33,006 nt of DNA from positions 1 through 33,006 of the IMG/VR virus record IMGVR_UViG_3300006071_000052; one strand, 5' to 3'. Below are positions 1 to 9,993 of the stretch, in pieces. Position 1 is the stretch's first letter, and each line of letters starts with the position of its first letter. The DNA is from a virus. A program made the translations under genes and the position numbers. The notes below the pieces were generated by a model. That model made no database searches and was not told the DNA's origin. It worked only from the letters and a program-made list of their open reading frames with translations.

Positions 1-82
1 GCTAATATAACAAGAAAAACATCTCAATTACACTATAACAAGAAAAAATTAGCTAATATAACAAATTAAAAAACTAAAATAT
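1..82. repeat. Repeat-rich leader of the large terminase gene, with terminal direct repeat
   Basis: Bases 21-48 are identical over 28 bases to the last 28 bases of the window (32979-33006). GCTAATATAACAA also occurs twice here, near 1 and near 52. If the sequence is joined end to end, a tandem repeat of roughly 48-51 bp spans the junction. It may be a genuine tandem repeat in the terS-terL spacer or an assembly artefact at the point of circularisation. The final stretch before the ATG at 83 is an A-rich leader with no Shine-Dalgarno sequence. Confidence 0.7.
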
Positions 83-1390
83 ATGAATTTTGATTACGCA
101 CCACATAAATTTCAGCAAGCAGTACATAAATCTTGTGCACCCAACTCACCAAATTTCTGGACAGTAGTATGTGCTGGGAGGCAATCAGGCAAGTCTACAC
201 TTGCCAAATTTCAAACTATATTATGGTCAGTAAAGCATCCAAAGAGTCTAACTTGGTATGTAACACCATCTGAGTCTCAATCAAAGGTTGTATTTAGGGA
301 TATTGTAATGCAATTAACTCCGCATAATATAATAAAGAATAAGAATCAATCTAAGGGAAATATAATGATTGAATTGCTTAATGGTAGTAGAATTGAGTTT
401 AAATCAGCGGCATCAGAGGATACACTAAGGGGTAGTAGTGTAAATTATATGATACTAGATGAGGCGGCTTTTATAAAACAGAATACAATTGAAGAGATTA
501 TTCTACCAACTCTGGCAGCAGCTGGTAAGAAGATACTTGTAATCTCAACACCAAAGGGTAAGAATTTCTTTTATGATTTATGGCTTAGGGGTAGTAATGG
601 TGATAAATCATATAAGAGCTTCAAGTTTAATTCATTTGATAATCCCAAGGCGAATAAGGATTTAATTAATACATTTAAGTTAAGTTTACCAGAGGGAATA
701 TTTTCACAGGAGTTTTTAGCTGAATGGGTTGATAGCAATAGTGTATTTAGCAATATATATGAATTATGTGTATTAAATCCAATAAGTGGTCCAATATCAG
801 GTGATAGGTATAATATTGGTATTGATATAGCTCTAAAGAATGACTATTATGTCTTAACTGTAATAAATCAGAAGGGAGAGATGTGTTATATAGATAGGGC
901 AAGGGATATTCAAGTACCAGAGTTGCTTGAGAGGGTAAAGAATGTAAATAAATTATTCAAGCCAAGGGAGATAGTGGTAGAATCAAATAATCAAGGTCTA
1001 CCAATAATTCAATTATTAAAGAAGGAAATACCCAATATAAAGGAATTTAATACGACACAGGATACCAAGAGTGATATAATAAATCAATTGATAGCAGCCT
1101 TTTCAAGTAGGGAGATAAGGTGTCTTAATAGGGATGACTTAAAATTGGAGTTAAATAGCTTTATATTTGAGTATACGACAAGTGGTAAGATAAAGTTTCA
1201 CGCAAGTACAGGTCACGATGATATGGTAATGTCATTAGCAATAGCTTGGGATAGTTATTTAAAATATAAGTTACAAGGAGGTTATAGTGTATATAGTCCA
1301 GATGTAGCACCTATAGTAAAGAAAAGTAGTATAGGTATGTTTTTTGGGGAATATGGTAGTGAAGAGGTATATACTGGAGGTGGTTACTAG
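83..1390 (+). CDS. terL: Terminase large subunit (TerL)
   Basis: ATPase-nuclease motor that packages phage DNA into the prohead through the portal. The 435-residue length is usual. The ATPase half has a Walker A-type loop at residues 30-39 (AGRQSGKST), a Walker B at 122-129 (YMILDEAA, D126 and E127) and a coupling motif STPKGK at 155-160. The RNase H-like nuclease half shows acidic residues expected for metal binding: D248 in IGIDIA, E300 in IVVES and the HDD pair at 378-380. The start at 83 follows an A-rich leader and the gene ends in TAG. The small subunit lies at the other end of the window, adjacent if the genome is circular. Similar but non-identical sequence elements lie on both sides of this gene. 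Confidence 0.96.
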   Translation: MNFDYAPHKFQQAVHKSCAPNSPNFWTVVCAGRQSGKSTLAKFQTILWSVKHPKSLTWYVTPSESQSKVVFRDIVMQLTPHNIIKNKNQSKGNIMIELLNGSRIEFKSAASEDTLRGSSVNYMILDEAAFIKQNTIEEIILPTLAAAGKKILVISTPKGKNFFYDLWLRGSNGDKSYKSFKFNSFDNPKANKDLINTFKLSLPEGIFSQEFLAEWVDSNSVFSNIYELCVLNPISGPISGDRYNIGIDIALKNDYYVLTVINQKGEMCYIDRARDIQVPELLERVKNVNKLFKPREIVVESNNQGLPIIQLLKKEIPNIKEFNTTQDTKSDIINQLIAAFSSREIRCLNRDDLKLELNSFIFEYTTSGKIKFHASTGHDDMVMSLAIAWDSYLKYKLQGGYSVYSPDVAPIVKKSSIGMFFGEYGSEEVYTGGGY

Positions 1391-1541
1391 AATTACGTAA
1401 CAAAGTTCGTATAGCTCTGAGAATTACGTAAAAGTTTTTAAAAAGATTAGAGGAATCTCAATTACACTCTAAAGGATAAAAAGTCTCAAATAGTCTTTAA
1501 TTTTTAGAGAATAATAGTATTTATTAGATAAAAGATAAAAT
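1390..1541. promoter_or_regulatory. terL-fibre intergenic region with paired repeat elements
   Basis: GAATTACGTAA occurs at 1390-1400 and again at 1421-1431. The second copy is followed, 33 bases from its start, by AATCTCAATTACACT at 1454-1468. The same pair with the same 33-base offset occurs upstream of terL at 32945 and 32978. A degenerate second copy of the latter element (TCTCAAATAGTCTTTAA) lies at 1484-1500. A GTATTTA motif at 1517-1523 precedes the fibre gene ATG. Identical spacing of two elements on both sides of terL suggests binding sites or a duplicated promoter, but the function is inferred. Confidence 0.5.
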
Positions 1542-4500
1542 ATGTCACAAGAACAATTAAGTCTAACCAATATAATTAATTACTTTGCTGGACTTGCAGC
1601 CAATCACAAGCAAATAAATAGTTTTTTTTATGGTCCTAAATGGGATGTAAGTGTATCTGAGACTGCGATATATCCAATAATGCTTGTAATTCCACAGACA
1701 TCAAAGTTAAGGAAGGATAGTATTGTACTTAGACATAAGATACAAATACTTGACCAAGTAAGCAAGGATGAAACAAATCTTAATGTATTACTTTCAGATA
1801 ATTTTCAAACGTTATTAGATATCAAGGCATATATTGATAAGGATTTCTTTTATGATATGTTTCCAAGTGATGATTCAGATATGTCACCATACTTTGAGAA
1901 TTATGATGATGGTCTTGGTGGGTGGTCTATGGATTTGGAATTGCAATTGGATTGGTTGGCTGGGGTGTGTGACATACCTGGTCTGTATCCAAGTGGGGTT
2001 ACATTTCAAGCAAGTGGCAACTTTTATTCAGTTAATCTTGCACAATATCTTCCATTAGCTGGTGGACAATTAACAGGACCTCTAACAGGAACAACAGCCT
2101 ATTTTAATGATTATTTTTCAGGAGGTACAGAGTTATCTCAAGTAATATATAATATTGCATCAAGTGTAAAGGGTAATCTTCCATACTTACCACTATCAGG
2201 TGGTACATTAACAGGTGCATTAAGTGGTACAACCTATTATGGTGATGGTAGTCATTTAACAGGTATTTCAACAAAATATGTCACAGGATTCACAAATACT
2301 AATAATGTATTTACAATAACTGATAATACCAATACTAATTTCAATACTACGTTAAGTACACTAACAGGTCTAACTGTAAATGGTTTATTGAATGTAAGTA
2401 CTATATCAGCTACAACATATCAAGGATTACCTGTAACAACAGATACCTATGTAACAGGTTTTACATTTACACCTAGTAATTATAATTTAACTATATATCA
2501 AAATAATAATGTATCTCCATTAACAACCAATTTAGGTATTATTGGAGTTGATGTAACTGGTGGTACATATAATAGTTCAAATGGTTGTGTTACATTTATT
2601 ACCAATTCAGGAGGTACATTTACTGTTTGTGGATTCCTAACTGGTTATACAAATACATTTGTAAGTGGATTCACATATGATAATAATAACAATTTAAGTA
2701 TATATCAAACACAGAATGACCCTACGTTGAAGGTAAATATATCTCAAATGTCAGGTCTAACTGTTAATGGTACACTTAAATCAACAACTATATCGGCTAC
2801 TACATATCAAAATTTACCATTTAGTGTATTTACAACAGGTACAAGTGGAACATATTCAATAGCTGCAAATAATGGTACAGCTGTATCAACTGGTAATTAT
2901 TCAGTATCTGAGGGTTATCAAACATCAGCAACAACAAGTTATTCACACGCAGAGGGTCAATCGACATCAGCTGGAGGTTCAGCATCACACGCAGAGGGTT
3001 TTTCAACAAAAACAACTGGTAGTTATACACACGCAGAGGGTAGTCAAACATCAGCTGGAGGTTCAGCATCACACGCTGAGGGACAGAATACGACATCAAA
3101 TGGAACTGGAACACACGCAGAGGGTAATTATACAACAGCAAGTGGCAGTTATAGTCACGCTGAGGGTAGTTTTACTATAGCGAATGCAACTAATGCAAGT
3201 CACGCTGAGGGTTATTATACAACAGCAAGTGGTAATCAATCACACGCTGGAGGTGCATATTCTAAGGCATTAGGTATTAATTCATTTGTACACGGTAGTG
3301 GAAGTACAGCATCTGGTACAACAACAATTGTATTAGGTGATGGTATTACAGGTGGAAGTGCAAATACTGTATATGTAAACAGTTTAAATATAAAGAATGC
3401 ACCAACAGGAACAGCTACTAAGATACTTGAAATTGATGTTAATGGTAATGTGATAGCTAATGTAGCAAGTACAGATATACATACAACAGCCTTTACATAT
3501 ACATCAAGTGCGAATACGTTAACTATTTATGATAATTGGGGTAATTCATATAGTACAGCTATTAATAGTATGTCTGGATTGAGTATAACAAATACTCTAA
3601 AGGCAAATACAATATCAGCAACTACATATCAAAACTTACCAATTAGCCCATCTTTTTCTGGTTGGACAGGTGGAAGTGTTTCTTATTCTATTGTAGCTAA
3701 TAATTTAACTGGTAATTTAGCTCTTGCACCCTATACAATAAGTGAGGGTGATGCAACATCAGCTGGTATTAATGCTGGTATTCTTATGACAAGTGTTATA
3801 AATCAAATTGGGTTATTCAATTCAAGTTATGGTGATATAACATCTCAATTAAATGTAAATTTAAATTATGGTGTTATTGAGGATACTTCTTATGCTAATT
3901 TAGTTGGTAGTATACCAGTTCAATCTGGACCAGTTGGTTTATATTTAGGTGTATCAAGTCTAACAGGTGGTTTTAATATTGGTGATAGTGTAACTTCAAC
4001 AAGTGGAGGTAATGGACAAGTTTATCAAAATAATACAACAAGTATTTTAATTTATGATAATTCTGGTACATTTAATATTGGTGATACAGTAACTGATAGT
4101 AATACATCAGATACATTTGTCATTACAAGTCTTAATTCATTTGTAAATGTATCAAATAGTTTTAGTACAATACCAACACTTGGAACATCATTATTTTATA
4201 ATACTTTAGGTACTATAATAGATACTAAACCTATTGGTAGTAATTCACACGCTGAGGGGCAATTAACAAGTGCTATTGGTAGTTCTCATTCAGAGGGTCT
4301 TAGTACAACAGCAATTGGTGGTTCTCATTCAGAGGGACAAAATACACTTGCTACCAATACATCACACGCTGAAGGTTATGGTACAACGGCACAACAATCA
4401 AGTCACGCAGAGGGTCAAAATACAACAGCCTTAGTACAATCACACGCTGAGGGTATTAATACTCAGGCTAATAGTACAGGTCACGCTGAGGGTAATGGAA

Positions 4501-7500
4501 CAACAGCAAATGGTGGTGCATCACACTCAGAGGGTCTTAATACAAAGGCTCTTGGTGCCTACGCACACGCTGAAGGTCAAAGCACAACAGCAAATGGAAT
4601 AGCAACACATAGTGAGGGTTATAATACAGTAGCTAATAATACTTATTCACACGCTGAAGGTCAACAAACAACAGCATATAATGGTAGTCATTCAGAGGGT
4701 TATAATACAACAGCAAGTGGTATATTTTCACACTCAGAGGGTTATTCAACCAAATCATTTGGTAATTATGGTTCACACGCTGGTGGTTATAATTCAATTG
4801 CTAGTGGACAAACATCATTTGTTCACGGTTATAATTCAAGAGCAAATGGTGCAACAACAATTGTATTAGGTGATAATTTAACTGGTAATACATCAAATAC
4901 TGTATATGTAAACAGTTTGAATATTAAAACCCTTACAGGTTCAAGTATTAATTATTTAGGTATAACAAGTGGTGGTACAATAGTAACAGCTTCAACACCA
5001 ACAAGTGTTTATTCAACTGCTTTTACCAATACTAATAACGTATTTACATTAACTAATAGTACTGGTGGAACTCTAAGTACTACACTTAATACACTTACAG
5101 GACTTACAGTTAATGGTAGTCTTTCTGCAACAACAATTTCTGGTGGTACCGAATATATAAATAGACTTCTTGTTAATGCTAGTACTAATAATTTAACAAA
5201 TCCAGAAAGGTTACTTGTTAATGATGGTGGTACTGGAGGTACTGGTTATAGTAATACTATAGTTGGTATAGCTAGTGTAAATAACTATGCTCAATTAAAT
5301 ATTAATAATCAATATTCTGGTAATAATGCATCTTCAGATGTTGTAGCAACAGCTGATAATGGTAACGAAAGTATCAATTATATTGATATGGGTATTAACT
5401 CATCAACATTTAACCAAAATTATGTTGGTGGGGCTAATGATGCATATGTATATTCAACTGGAAATAATTTATATTTAGGTAATATTTCAACAGGAAAAAC
5501 AGTAAATATATTTGTTGGTGGAAGTAATGTAGCTACAACTGGTAATACAACAACTATTTTTAGTACAGGTAATACTACATCTTATGTTCCTTTTTATACA
5601 CCTACAATATCAGCTACTACATATTTAAATTTAAATACAAATGCTTGGAGTCCACAAGGTAATTCTGGATTAACCGCTGGTACTTATTTTTTGGGTACTA
5701 AAGATAATAATGGTTTAATGTTTAAAACAAATAACCAACAATCTGGTTATATTGATATAACAACAAATAATACATCTTTTGGTGTTGGTACGCTTACAGC
5801 AATTACTTCAGCAAATACATATAATGTTGCTATTGGTTATAATGCAGCACAAAATATATCCTCAACTGGCTCTTCTACTGGTTTTCAAAATGTTGCTATT
5901 GGTGCAAACGCATTAAAAAACAATATAAATGGTTACTCTAATGTTGCAATTGGATATAACGCATTAACAAGTATGAATAACGGAACTGCTGGAACAAATC
6001 AAAACGCTGGACATATTGCAATTGGTGCTTTAGCTATGGCTAATGCAACACCAACTGTTCAATCTATAATAGCTATTGGATATTCAGCATTAGGTGTTGG
6101 AGGTGCAACATCTGGTCCAACAATAGCTATTGGTCGTAATGCTTTAAACCAACTTACATCTGGGCAATCAAATATCGCTATTGGGAGTCAAACACTTCAA
6201 GCATCTACTGCTGATTTTGCAAATACAGCATTAGGACACACAGTATTTGCAAGTTTAAATGGTGGTTCATATAATACAGCTATGGGTTATCAAGCTGGTA
6301 ATTTGACAACAACAGGAGGATATAATTTATTTTTAGGTTATGGTTCTGGTTATTATAATACAACAGGTAGTTATAATACTTTTGTTGGAACTACTAATGT
6401 AACCAATAATAATGTAACTGGTTCGTATAACACAACTCTTGGTGCTTATATTCCTTTTATGCAAACTGGATTAACCAATTCAATAACTATTGGTTATAAC
6501 GCATCAGCAACAACAAGTAATACAATTCAATTAGGTAATAGTTCAATTAGTGGATTAACAATTGGAACAGGTGGTTTATCAACTATTGCTCAATCACCAA
6601 ATCTATATATTAATTCAAGTGGACAAGTATATCAATCAAGTTTAAATCTTGCAAACACATATTGGTCATTATTAGGTAATAGCGGAACAACTGCTGGGAC
6701 AAACTTTATTGGTACTACTGATGCTAAAGCTTTAATATTTAAAACAAATAATCAAACTTCTGGGATACTTGACCCAGTTGGATATAATGTTGGTTTTGGA
6801 ACTGGTTCATTAACTGGTTATACTTCCGCTTCGACTTATAATGTTGGTATTGGATATAACGCATTACCAATAACCTCTGGAGGCACTTATAATATTGCAA
6901 TTGGAGCTAACGCATTATCTATTAACACAGGCGGTTCAAATAATATCGCTATTGGTCAAGGTGCTTTAAAAGTATTTGCACCAAATAATGGTGGTGGTTT
7001 AAATATTGCTATTGGACAAAATGCATTAGCTGCTTGGGCACAAGGAACTTCAAATGGTAATACACAAGGTGCTGTTGCTATTGGATATAATTCACAAGCG
7101 GCAGCCAACTCTGCAATTGCAAATACTTCTGTTGGTTATAACAGTATGGCTTCATTAACAACTGGTCAATTAAATGCCGCTTTTGGTAGAGGTTCTATGC
7201 AAAACTATAATGCACTTTATGGAGCTGCATTTGGAGCAAGTTCATTATCAGCCGCTGCTGGTAACTATAACTCAGCATTTGGTTATGGTTCTGGTACTAA
7301 TACAACAGGAACAGGTAATAGTTTCTTTGGTGCACAAGCTGGTGGTCAAAATACAAGTGGTAGTTATAATACATTTGTTGGTGCACCAGTTGCTGGTGTT
7401 AATCCAAACAATATAGTAGGTTCTTATAATACAACGCTTGGTTATGGTGCTGATACAGCTTATTCGGCCTTAACAAACGCTACAGCAATTGGTTATTCAG

Positions 7501-8186
7501 CTCAATCATTAACAAGTAATAGCATTCAATTAGGTAACCCAAGTGTAACTGGTCTTACTATAGGTAATGGTGGGTTAGCAACAAGTACAAATTCTGCAAA
7601 TTTATATTACAATCCATCAACAGGATTGGTAAGTGTAAGTCCAAATAGTTTTACATCATTCTATGTAAGTAAGCCACTTGGACAAACAATTCAAGTTTCA
7701 TCATTTGCTGGTGGTGCAAGTTACCAATATTATTGGTGGCAATTTACTGGTAATACAACAAATGGTTTATTAAATAGAGGATTTAGTGGTGGAACTAATG
7801 GTACAATTACATATACTGGTGCATCTAATACATACTTTGAAGTAGATATTCAAGCAACAGTTACACCACAAGGAGCAACAAGTTTTTACTTTGGATTACT
7901 TAAAAATGTAACAGGTTCTACAAATGGACTACCAGCTATTCAATTCCCATCAAGTGGTACAACTAACTATTGGTCAGCAACAACTAATCAATATGGTGGT
8001 ATAGTGGCAAATGATAGTATTCAATATTGGGGTGTTACATCTGCTAATAATGCTTGGCCAATAGCATCATCAAGTGTAATTCAATTGAATACTGGTGATA
8101 TACTAGGTCTTGGTATAGCCTTTGCAACAAGTTCAGCTATTCAAGCTACAACAGCTGAAGCAAACATAAAATTAAGACAAATATAA
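1542..8186 (+). CDS. Giant tail fibre/adhesin with tail-terminator-like N-terminus
   Basis: A 2214-residue virion protein, probably the main receptor-binding fibre. Residues about 1-150 form a compact non-repetitive domain (IYPIMLVIP, then GGWSMDLELQL and CDIPG) resembling the stand-alone tail-terminator or completion protein I associate with Bacteroidota phages. It is followed at about 169-245 by YLPLSGGTLTGALSGT-type repeats typical of phage fibres. YadA-like head repeats (SHAEG/SHSEG) fill about 467-580 and 901-1105. AIGYNA-type repeats fill about 1425-1665 and 1765-1990, and a unique C-terminal tip covers 2040-2214. A unit starting WSPQGNSG (near residue 1366) recurs as WSLLGNSG near 1705, indicating an internal duplication. 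The repeats suggest a trimeric beta-roll stalk. Fibre identity is well supported; the terminator-domain call is from pattern recognition only. Confidence 0.85.
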   Translation: MSQEQLSLTNIINYFAGLAANHKQINSFFYGPKWDVSVSETAIYPIMLVIPQTSKLRKDSIVLRHKIQILDQVSKDETNLNVLLSDNFQTLLDIKAYIDKDFFYDMFPSDDSDMSPYFENYDDGLGGWSMDLELQLDWLAGVCDIPGLYPSGVTFQASGNFYSVNLAQYLPLAGGQLTGPLTGTTAYFNDYFSGGTELSQVIYNIASSVKGNLPYLPLSGGTLTGALSGTTYYGDGSHLTGISTKYVTGFTNTNNVFTITDNTNTNFNTTLSTLTGLTVNGLLNVSTISATTYQGLPVTTDTYVTGFTFTPSNYNLTIYQNNNVSPLTTNLGIIGVDVTGGTYNSSNGCVTFITNSGGTFTVCGFLTGYTNTFVSGFTYDNNNNLSIYQTQNDPTLKVNISQMSGLTVNGTLKSTTISATTYQNLPFSVFTTGTSGTYSIAANNGTAVSTGNYSVSEGYQTSATTSYSHAEGQSTSAGGSASHAEGFSTKTTGSYTHAEGSQTSAGGSASHAEGQNTTSNGTGTHAEGNYTTASGSYSHAEGSFTIANATNASHAEGYYTTASGNQSHAGGAYSKALGINSFVHGSGSTASGTTTIVLGDGITGGSANTVYVNSLNIKNAPTGTATKILEIDVNGNVIANVASTDIHTTAFTYTSSANTLTIYDNWGNSYSTAINSMSGLSITNTLKANTISATTYQNLPISPSFSGWTGGSVSYSIVANNLTGNLALAPYTISEGDATSAGINAGILMTSVINQIGLFNSSYGDITSQLNVNLNYGVIEDTSYANLVGSIPVQSGPVGLYLGVSSLTGGFNIGDSVTSTSGGNGQVYQNNTTSILIYDNSGTFNIGDTVTDSNTSDTFVITSLNSFVNVSNSFSTIPTLGTSLFYNTLGTIIDTKPIGSNSHAEGQLTSAIGSSHSEGLSTTAIGGSHSEGQNTLATNTSHAEGYGTTAQQSSHAEGQNTTALVQSHAEGINTQANSTGHAEGNGTTANGGASHSEGLNTKALGAYAHAEGQSTTANGIATHSEGYNTVANNTYSHAEGQQTTAYNGSHSEGYNTTASGIFSHSEGYSTKSFGNYGSHAGGYNSIASGQTSFVHGYNSRANGATTIVLGDNLTGNTSNTVYVNSLNIKTLTGSSINYLGITSGGTIVTASTPTSVYSTAFTNTNNVFTLTNSTGGTLSTTLNTLTGLTVNGSLSATTISGGTEYINRLLVNASTNNLTNPERLLVNDGGTGGTGYSNTIVGIASVNNYAQLNINNQYSGNNASSDVVATADNGNESINYIDMGINSSTFNQNYVGGANDAYVYSTGNNLYLGNISTGKTVNIFVGGSNVATTGNTTTIFSTGNTTSYVPFYTPTISATTYLNLNTNAWSPQGNSGLTAGTYFLGTKDNNGLMFKTNNQQSGYIDITTNNTSFGVGTLTAITSANTYNVAIGYNAAQNISSTGSSTGFQNVAIGANALKNNINGYSNVAIGYNALTSMNNGTAGTNQNAGHIAIGALAMANATPTVQSIIAIGYSALGVGGATSGPTIAIGRNALNQLTSGQSNIAIGSQTLQASTADFANTALGHTVFASLNGGSYNTAMGYQAGNLTTTGGYNLFLGYGSGYYNTTGSYNTFVGTTNVTNNNVTGSYNTTLGAYIPFMQTGLTNSITIGYNASATTSNTIQLGNSSISGLTIGTGGLSTIAQSPNLYINSSGQVYQSSLNLANTYWSLLGNSGTTAGTNFIGTTDAKALIFKTNNQTSGILDPVGYNVGFGTGSLTGYTSASTYNVGIGYNALPITSGGTYNIAIGANALSINTGGSNNIAIGQGALKVFAPNNGGGLNIAIGQNALAAWAQGTSNGNTQGAVAIGYNSQAAANSAIANTSVGYNSMASLTTGQLNAAFGRGSMQNYNALYGAAFGASSLSAAAGNYNSAFGYGSGTNTTGTGNSFFGAQAGGQNTSGSYNTFVGAPVAGVNPNNIVGSYNTTLGYGADTAYSALTNATAIGYSAQSLTSNSIQLGNPSVTGLTIGNGGLATSTNSANLYYNPSTGLVSVSPNSFTSFYVSKPLGQTIQVSSFAGGASYQYYWWQFTGNTTNGLLNRGFSGGTNGTITYTGASNTYFEVDIQATVTPQGATSFYFGLLKNVTGSTNGLPAIQFPSSGTTNYWSATTNQYGGIVANDSIQYWGVTSANNAWPIASSSVIQLNTGDILGLGIAFATSSAIQATTAEANIKLRQI
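2930..4770 (+). repeat. SHAEG/SHSEG coding repeats (YadA-like head motif)
   Basis: Two blocks, about 2930-3260 and 4240-4770, repeat a DNA core close to TCACACGCWGAGGGT at roughly 33-60 base intervals. Each copy encodes S/T-H-A/S-E-G followed by a Thr/Ala/Ser/Gly-rich segment of about 10-15 residues. This matches the repeating unit of trimeric autotransporter head domains. The repeats lie in the open frame of the fibre gene and explain the spurious alternate-frame ORFs over the same bases. The intervening stretch, about 3260-4240, is non-SHAEG fibre sequence. Confidence 0.85.
5640..7570 (+). repeat. Internal duplication of about 1 kb within the fibre gene
   Basis: The stretch starting near 5641 (WSPQGNSG, then FKTNNQ, then FGVGTLTAITS and a run of AIGYNAL motifs) reappears from about 6658 (WSLLGNSG, FKTNNQ, FGTGSLTGYTS, AIGANAL). 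The offset is about 1017 bases, or 339 codons. Both halves end with a similar tail (SNTIQLGNSSISGLTIG versus SNSIQLGNPSVTGLTIG). The copies have diverged at the DNA level, so the duplication is old or was acquired in diverged form. Confidence 0.8.
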
Positions 8187-8211
8187 CAATTAATTAAAAA
8201 CAAAAAAAATT

Positions 8212-8463
8212 ATGATTTTACCTTCACAAACAACAGTAACTCTTGCTCCAGCAGCAACAACTGTTACAAAAAATGTTAACATTCAATTTATGAATGATAA
8301 TTTATCAAGTGTAACCGCACAGGTACAATATGATGATGGAACAATTCAAAATCTTACTCTTTGGAATTCTAATTCAACTCCATCTTATGAATCAGTAGGA
8401 AATTGGACACAATCGCAAGCTAATGATAGAGTAGTTTGGTTAGTAACTGGTGGTGTGTTTTAA
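8212..8463 (+). CDS. Small virion-associated protein of unknown function
   Basis: An 83-residue protein with no recognised family. It has no signal peptide or membrane segment and looks like one small beta-rich domain, with alternating hydrophobic/polar stretches such as VNIQFMND and TAQVQYDDGTI. It lies 25 bases after the fibre gene behind an A-rich leader, in the same direction as the tail genes. A fibre accessory or tip protein is the natural guess from position. The reading frame is supported by gene-like spacing and lack of overlap, but the function is not known. Confidence 0.7.
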   Translation: MILPSQTTVTLAPAATTVTKNVNIQFMNDNLSSVTAQVQYDDGTIQNLTLWNSNSTPSYESVGNWTQSQANDRVVWLVTGGVF

Positions 8464-8532
8464 TTTAATATACGTATAAAAAATATCATTATTAGATATT
8501 TATTAATAATAAAAAAGAATTAAATTTAAAAT

Positions 8533-9990
8533 ATGTCACTAACGATAAATCCCCAAGTAACTGGTATTGACCCAGTATATAATCCTATGTATTTTCAATT
8601 AACTAGTAATGATTACAGTTATATTAATTTTAAATACGTATTTAATTTATATTCTGGTACCTCATCAACGGGTAATTTATTAAGTACTATTGCATTAAAT
8701 CCTAGACCAGATGGTAGTTGTCAATATAATCCAGCAAGAATACTTGAGAGTGTTGTTGGACCAGATAATGGAATAGCTACAATAAGTGCAATTACTCAAA
8801 GTAATTCTCAATTTGAACCCTATTCAATTAGTTTTAATGAGCAATATACTGGAGTTAGATTTAATGCTACACAAAATGGTGGAGGTGGATACGTTCAATT
8901 TAATACTGTTGGTGATAATCCATTTATATCTGGTGATAGTGTAACAGTAGTTCAAGATGCTGGTTATACATATTCTGGACAAAATGGTACTGGTATGGTG
9001 ACATATTCAAATGGAAGTTCAGTTACAGTTAATTTACCCTATGGTGGTAGAGGTACAACAAATCAAGGTACTATAAGTTATTCTGATGGTAGAACAATTA
9101 CATCAAGTGCAAGTACATATAGTGCATATACATTTAATGGTGTACTTCAATATACACAATATCCAAGTTGGAATCCAGCAACTTATACTATGTCTGAAAC
9201 AACAACATCATATAGTGGAAAGTTTTTAACTGACCAACCCAGAACACCAGGCACCCTAGTACGTAATCTAACCGATTATGGTACTCTTTCATTTATGATG
9301 AATGGTACCAATTTTAGTTCTGGTGGAAAGAGTATTGAAGTGGTTTATCGTATTACAGATATTTATGGTAATTTAGTTCAAAAAACACAAACTTTTTCAA
9401 CACCAATAACTAATATTGTGCATATACCAGCTGGACCAGCTAATATAAATTTAATGTTTTCTGGTAATCCAATTAATACTAATACTTCTAATTATACTAT
9501 TAGTCTTTATGAAAATAATCCTCCATTATTTCATAGTTCATATATATCTGAATATGTAAGATATAATTTTGATACTAATTGTAGTAAATATCAAACTGTA
9601 AGACTTCAATTTATGAATCCTTATGGAGCTTGGGATTATATTAATTTTAATATGATTTCAAGAGAGTTTGTTAATCTTACCAATAGAGGACAATATAAGG
9701 CTCAATTACCTATGAATTATTCAGTTGGTTTTAGAGAAAGAACTCAATTAGATATTTCAGGTAATTATACTTATTTAGTTAATAGTGAATGGCTTGATAA
9801 TACACAAGCAATATGGATGCAAGAATTGCTAACAAGTCCATATGTAAATATAATTAATTCTGATGGTAGTTATTGGCCAGTAAATATTCAAGAAATGTCA
9901 ATTGAAATTCACAAACAAATAAACGATAAAATGTTTATGTATTCGTTCAATTTGGATACTGCATATGATATAAATTCCCAAAGACCTTGA
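8533..9990 (+). CDS. Putative tail tip/baseplate structural protein
   Basis: A 485-residue protein beginning SLTINPQVTGIDPVYNPMYF. It is rich in Asn, Ser, Thr, Gly and Tyr and low in charge, as expected of a beta-structured tail protein. The segment NPRPDGSCQYNPARILESVV near residues 56-75 and the repeated MVTYSNG/ISYSDG blocks around 150-190 are the clearest landmarks. It sits between the fibre gene and the 1295-residue tail protein, only 3 bases before the latter, so co-translation and a shared structure are likely. I recognise it as a type of structural protein seen in Bacteroidota phages but cannot assign a precise role. A GATATTTA motif lies at 8495-8502 in its leader. Confidence 0.65.
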   Translation: MSLTINPQVTGIDPVYNPMYFQLTSNDYSYINFKYVFNLYSGTSSTGNLLSTIALNPRPDGSCQYNPARILESVVGPDNGIATISAITQSNSQFEPYSISFNEQYTGVRFNATQNGGGGYVQFNTVGDNPFISGDSVTVVQDAGYTYSGQNGTGMVTYSNGSSVTVNLPYGGRGTTNQGTISYSDGRTITSSASTYSAYTFNGVLQYTQYPSWNPATYTMSETTTSYSGKFLTDQPRTPGTLVRNLTDYGTLSFMMNGTNFSSGGKSIEVVYRITDIYGNLVQKTQTFSTPITNIVHIPAGPANINLMFSGNPINTNTSNYTISLYENNPPLFHSSYISEYVRYNFDTNCSKYQTVRLQFMNPYGAWDYINFNMISREFVNLTNRGQYKAQLPMNYSVGFRERTQLDISGNYTYLVNSEWLDNTQAIWMQELLTSPYVNIINSDGSYWPVNIQEMSIEIHKQINDKMFMYSFNLDTAYDINSQRP

Positions 9991-9993
9991 TAT

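Noticed and set aside
2830-3180. Overlapping reading frames on both strands in the fibre repeats
   Set aside because: They are by-products of the SHAEG repeat DNA; their translations are low-complexity Gln/Leu/His-rich runs and the real frame covers the same bases.
2930-4770. Possible CRISPR array because of regular short repeats
   Set aside because: The repeats are in frame, have variable spacing and encode adhesin motifs; spacers are not unique. No cas genes are present.
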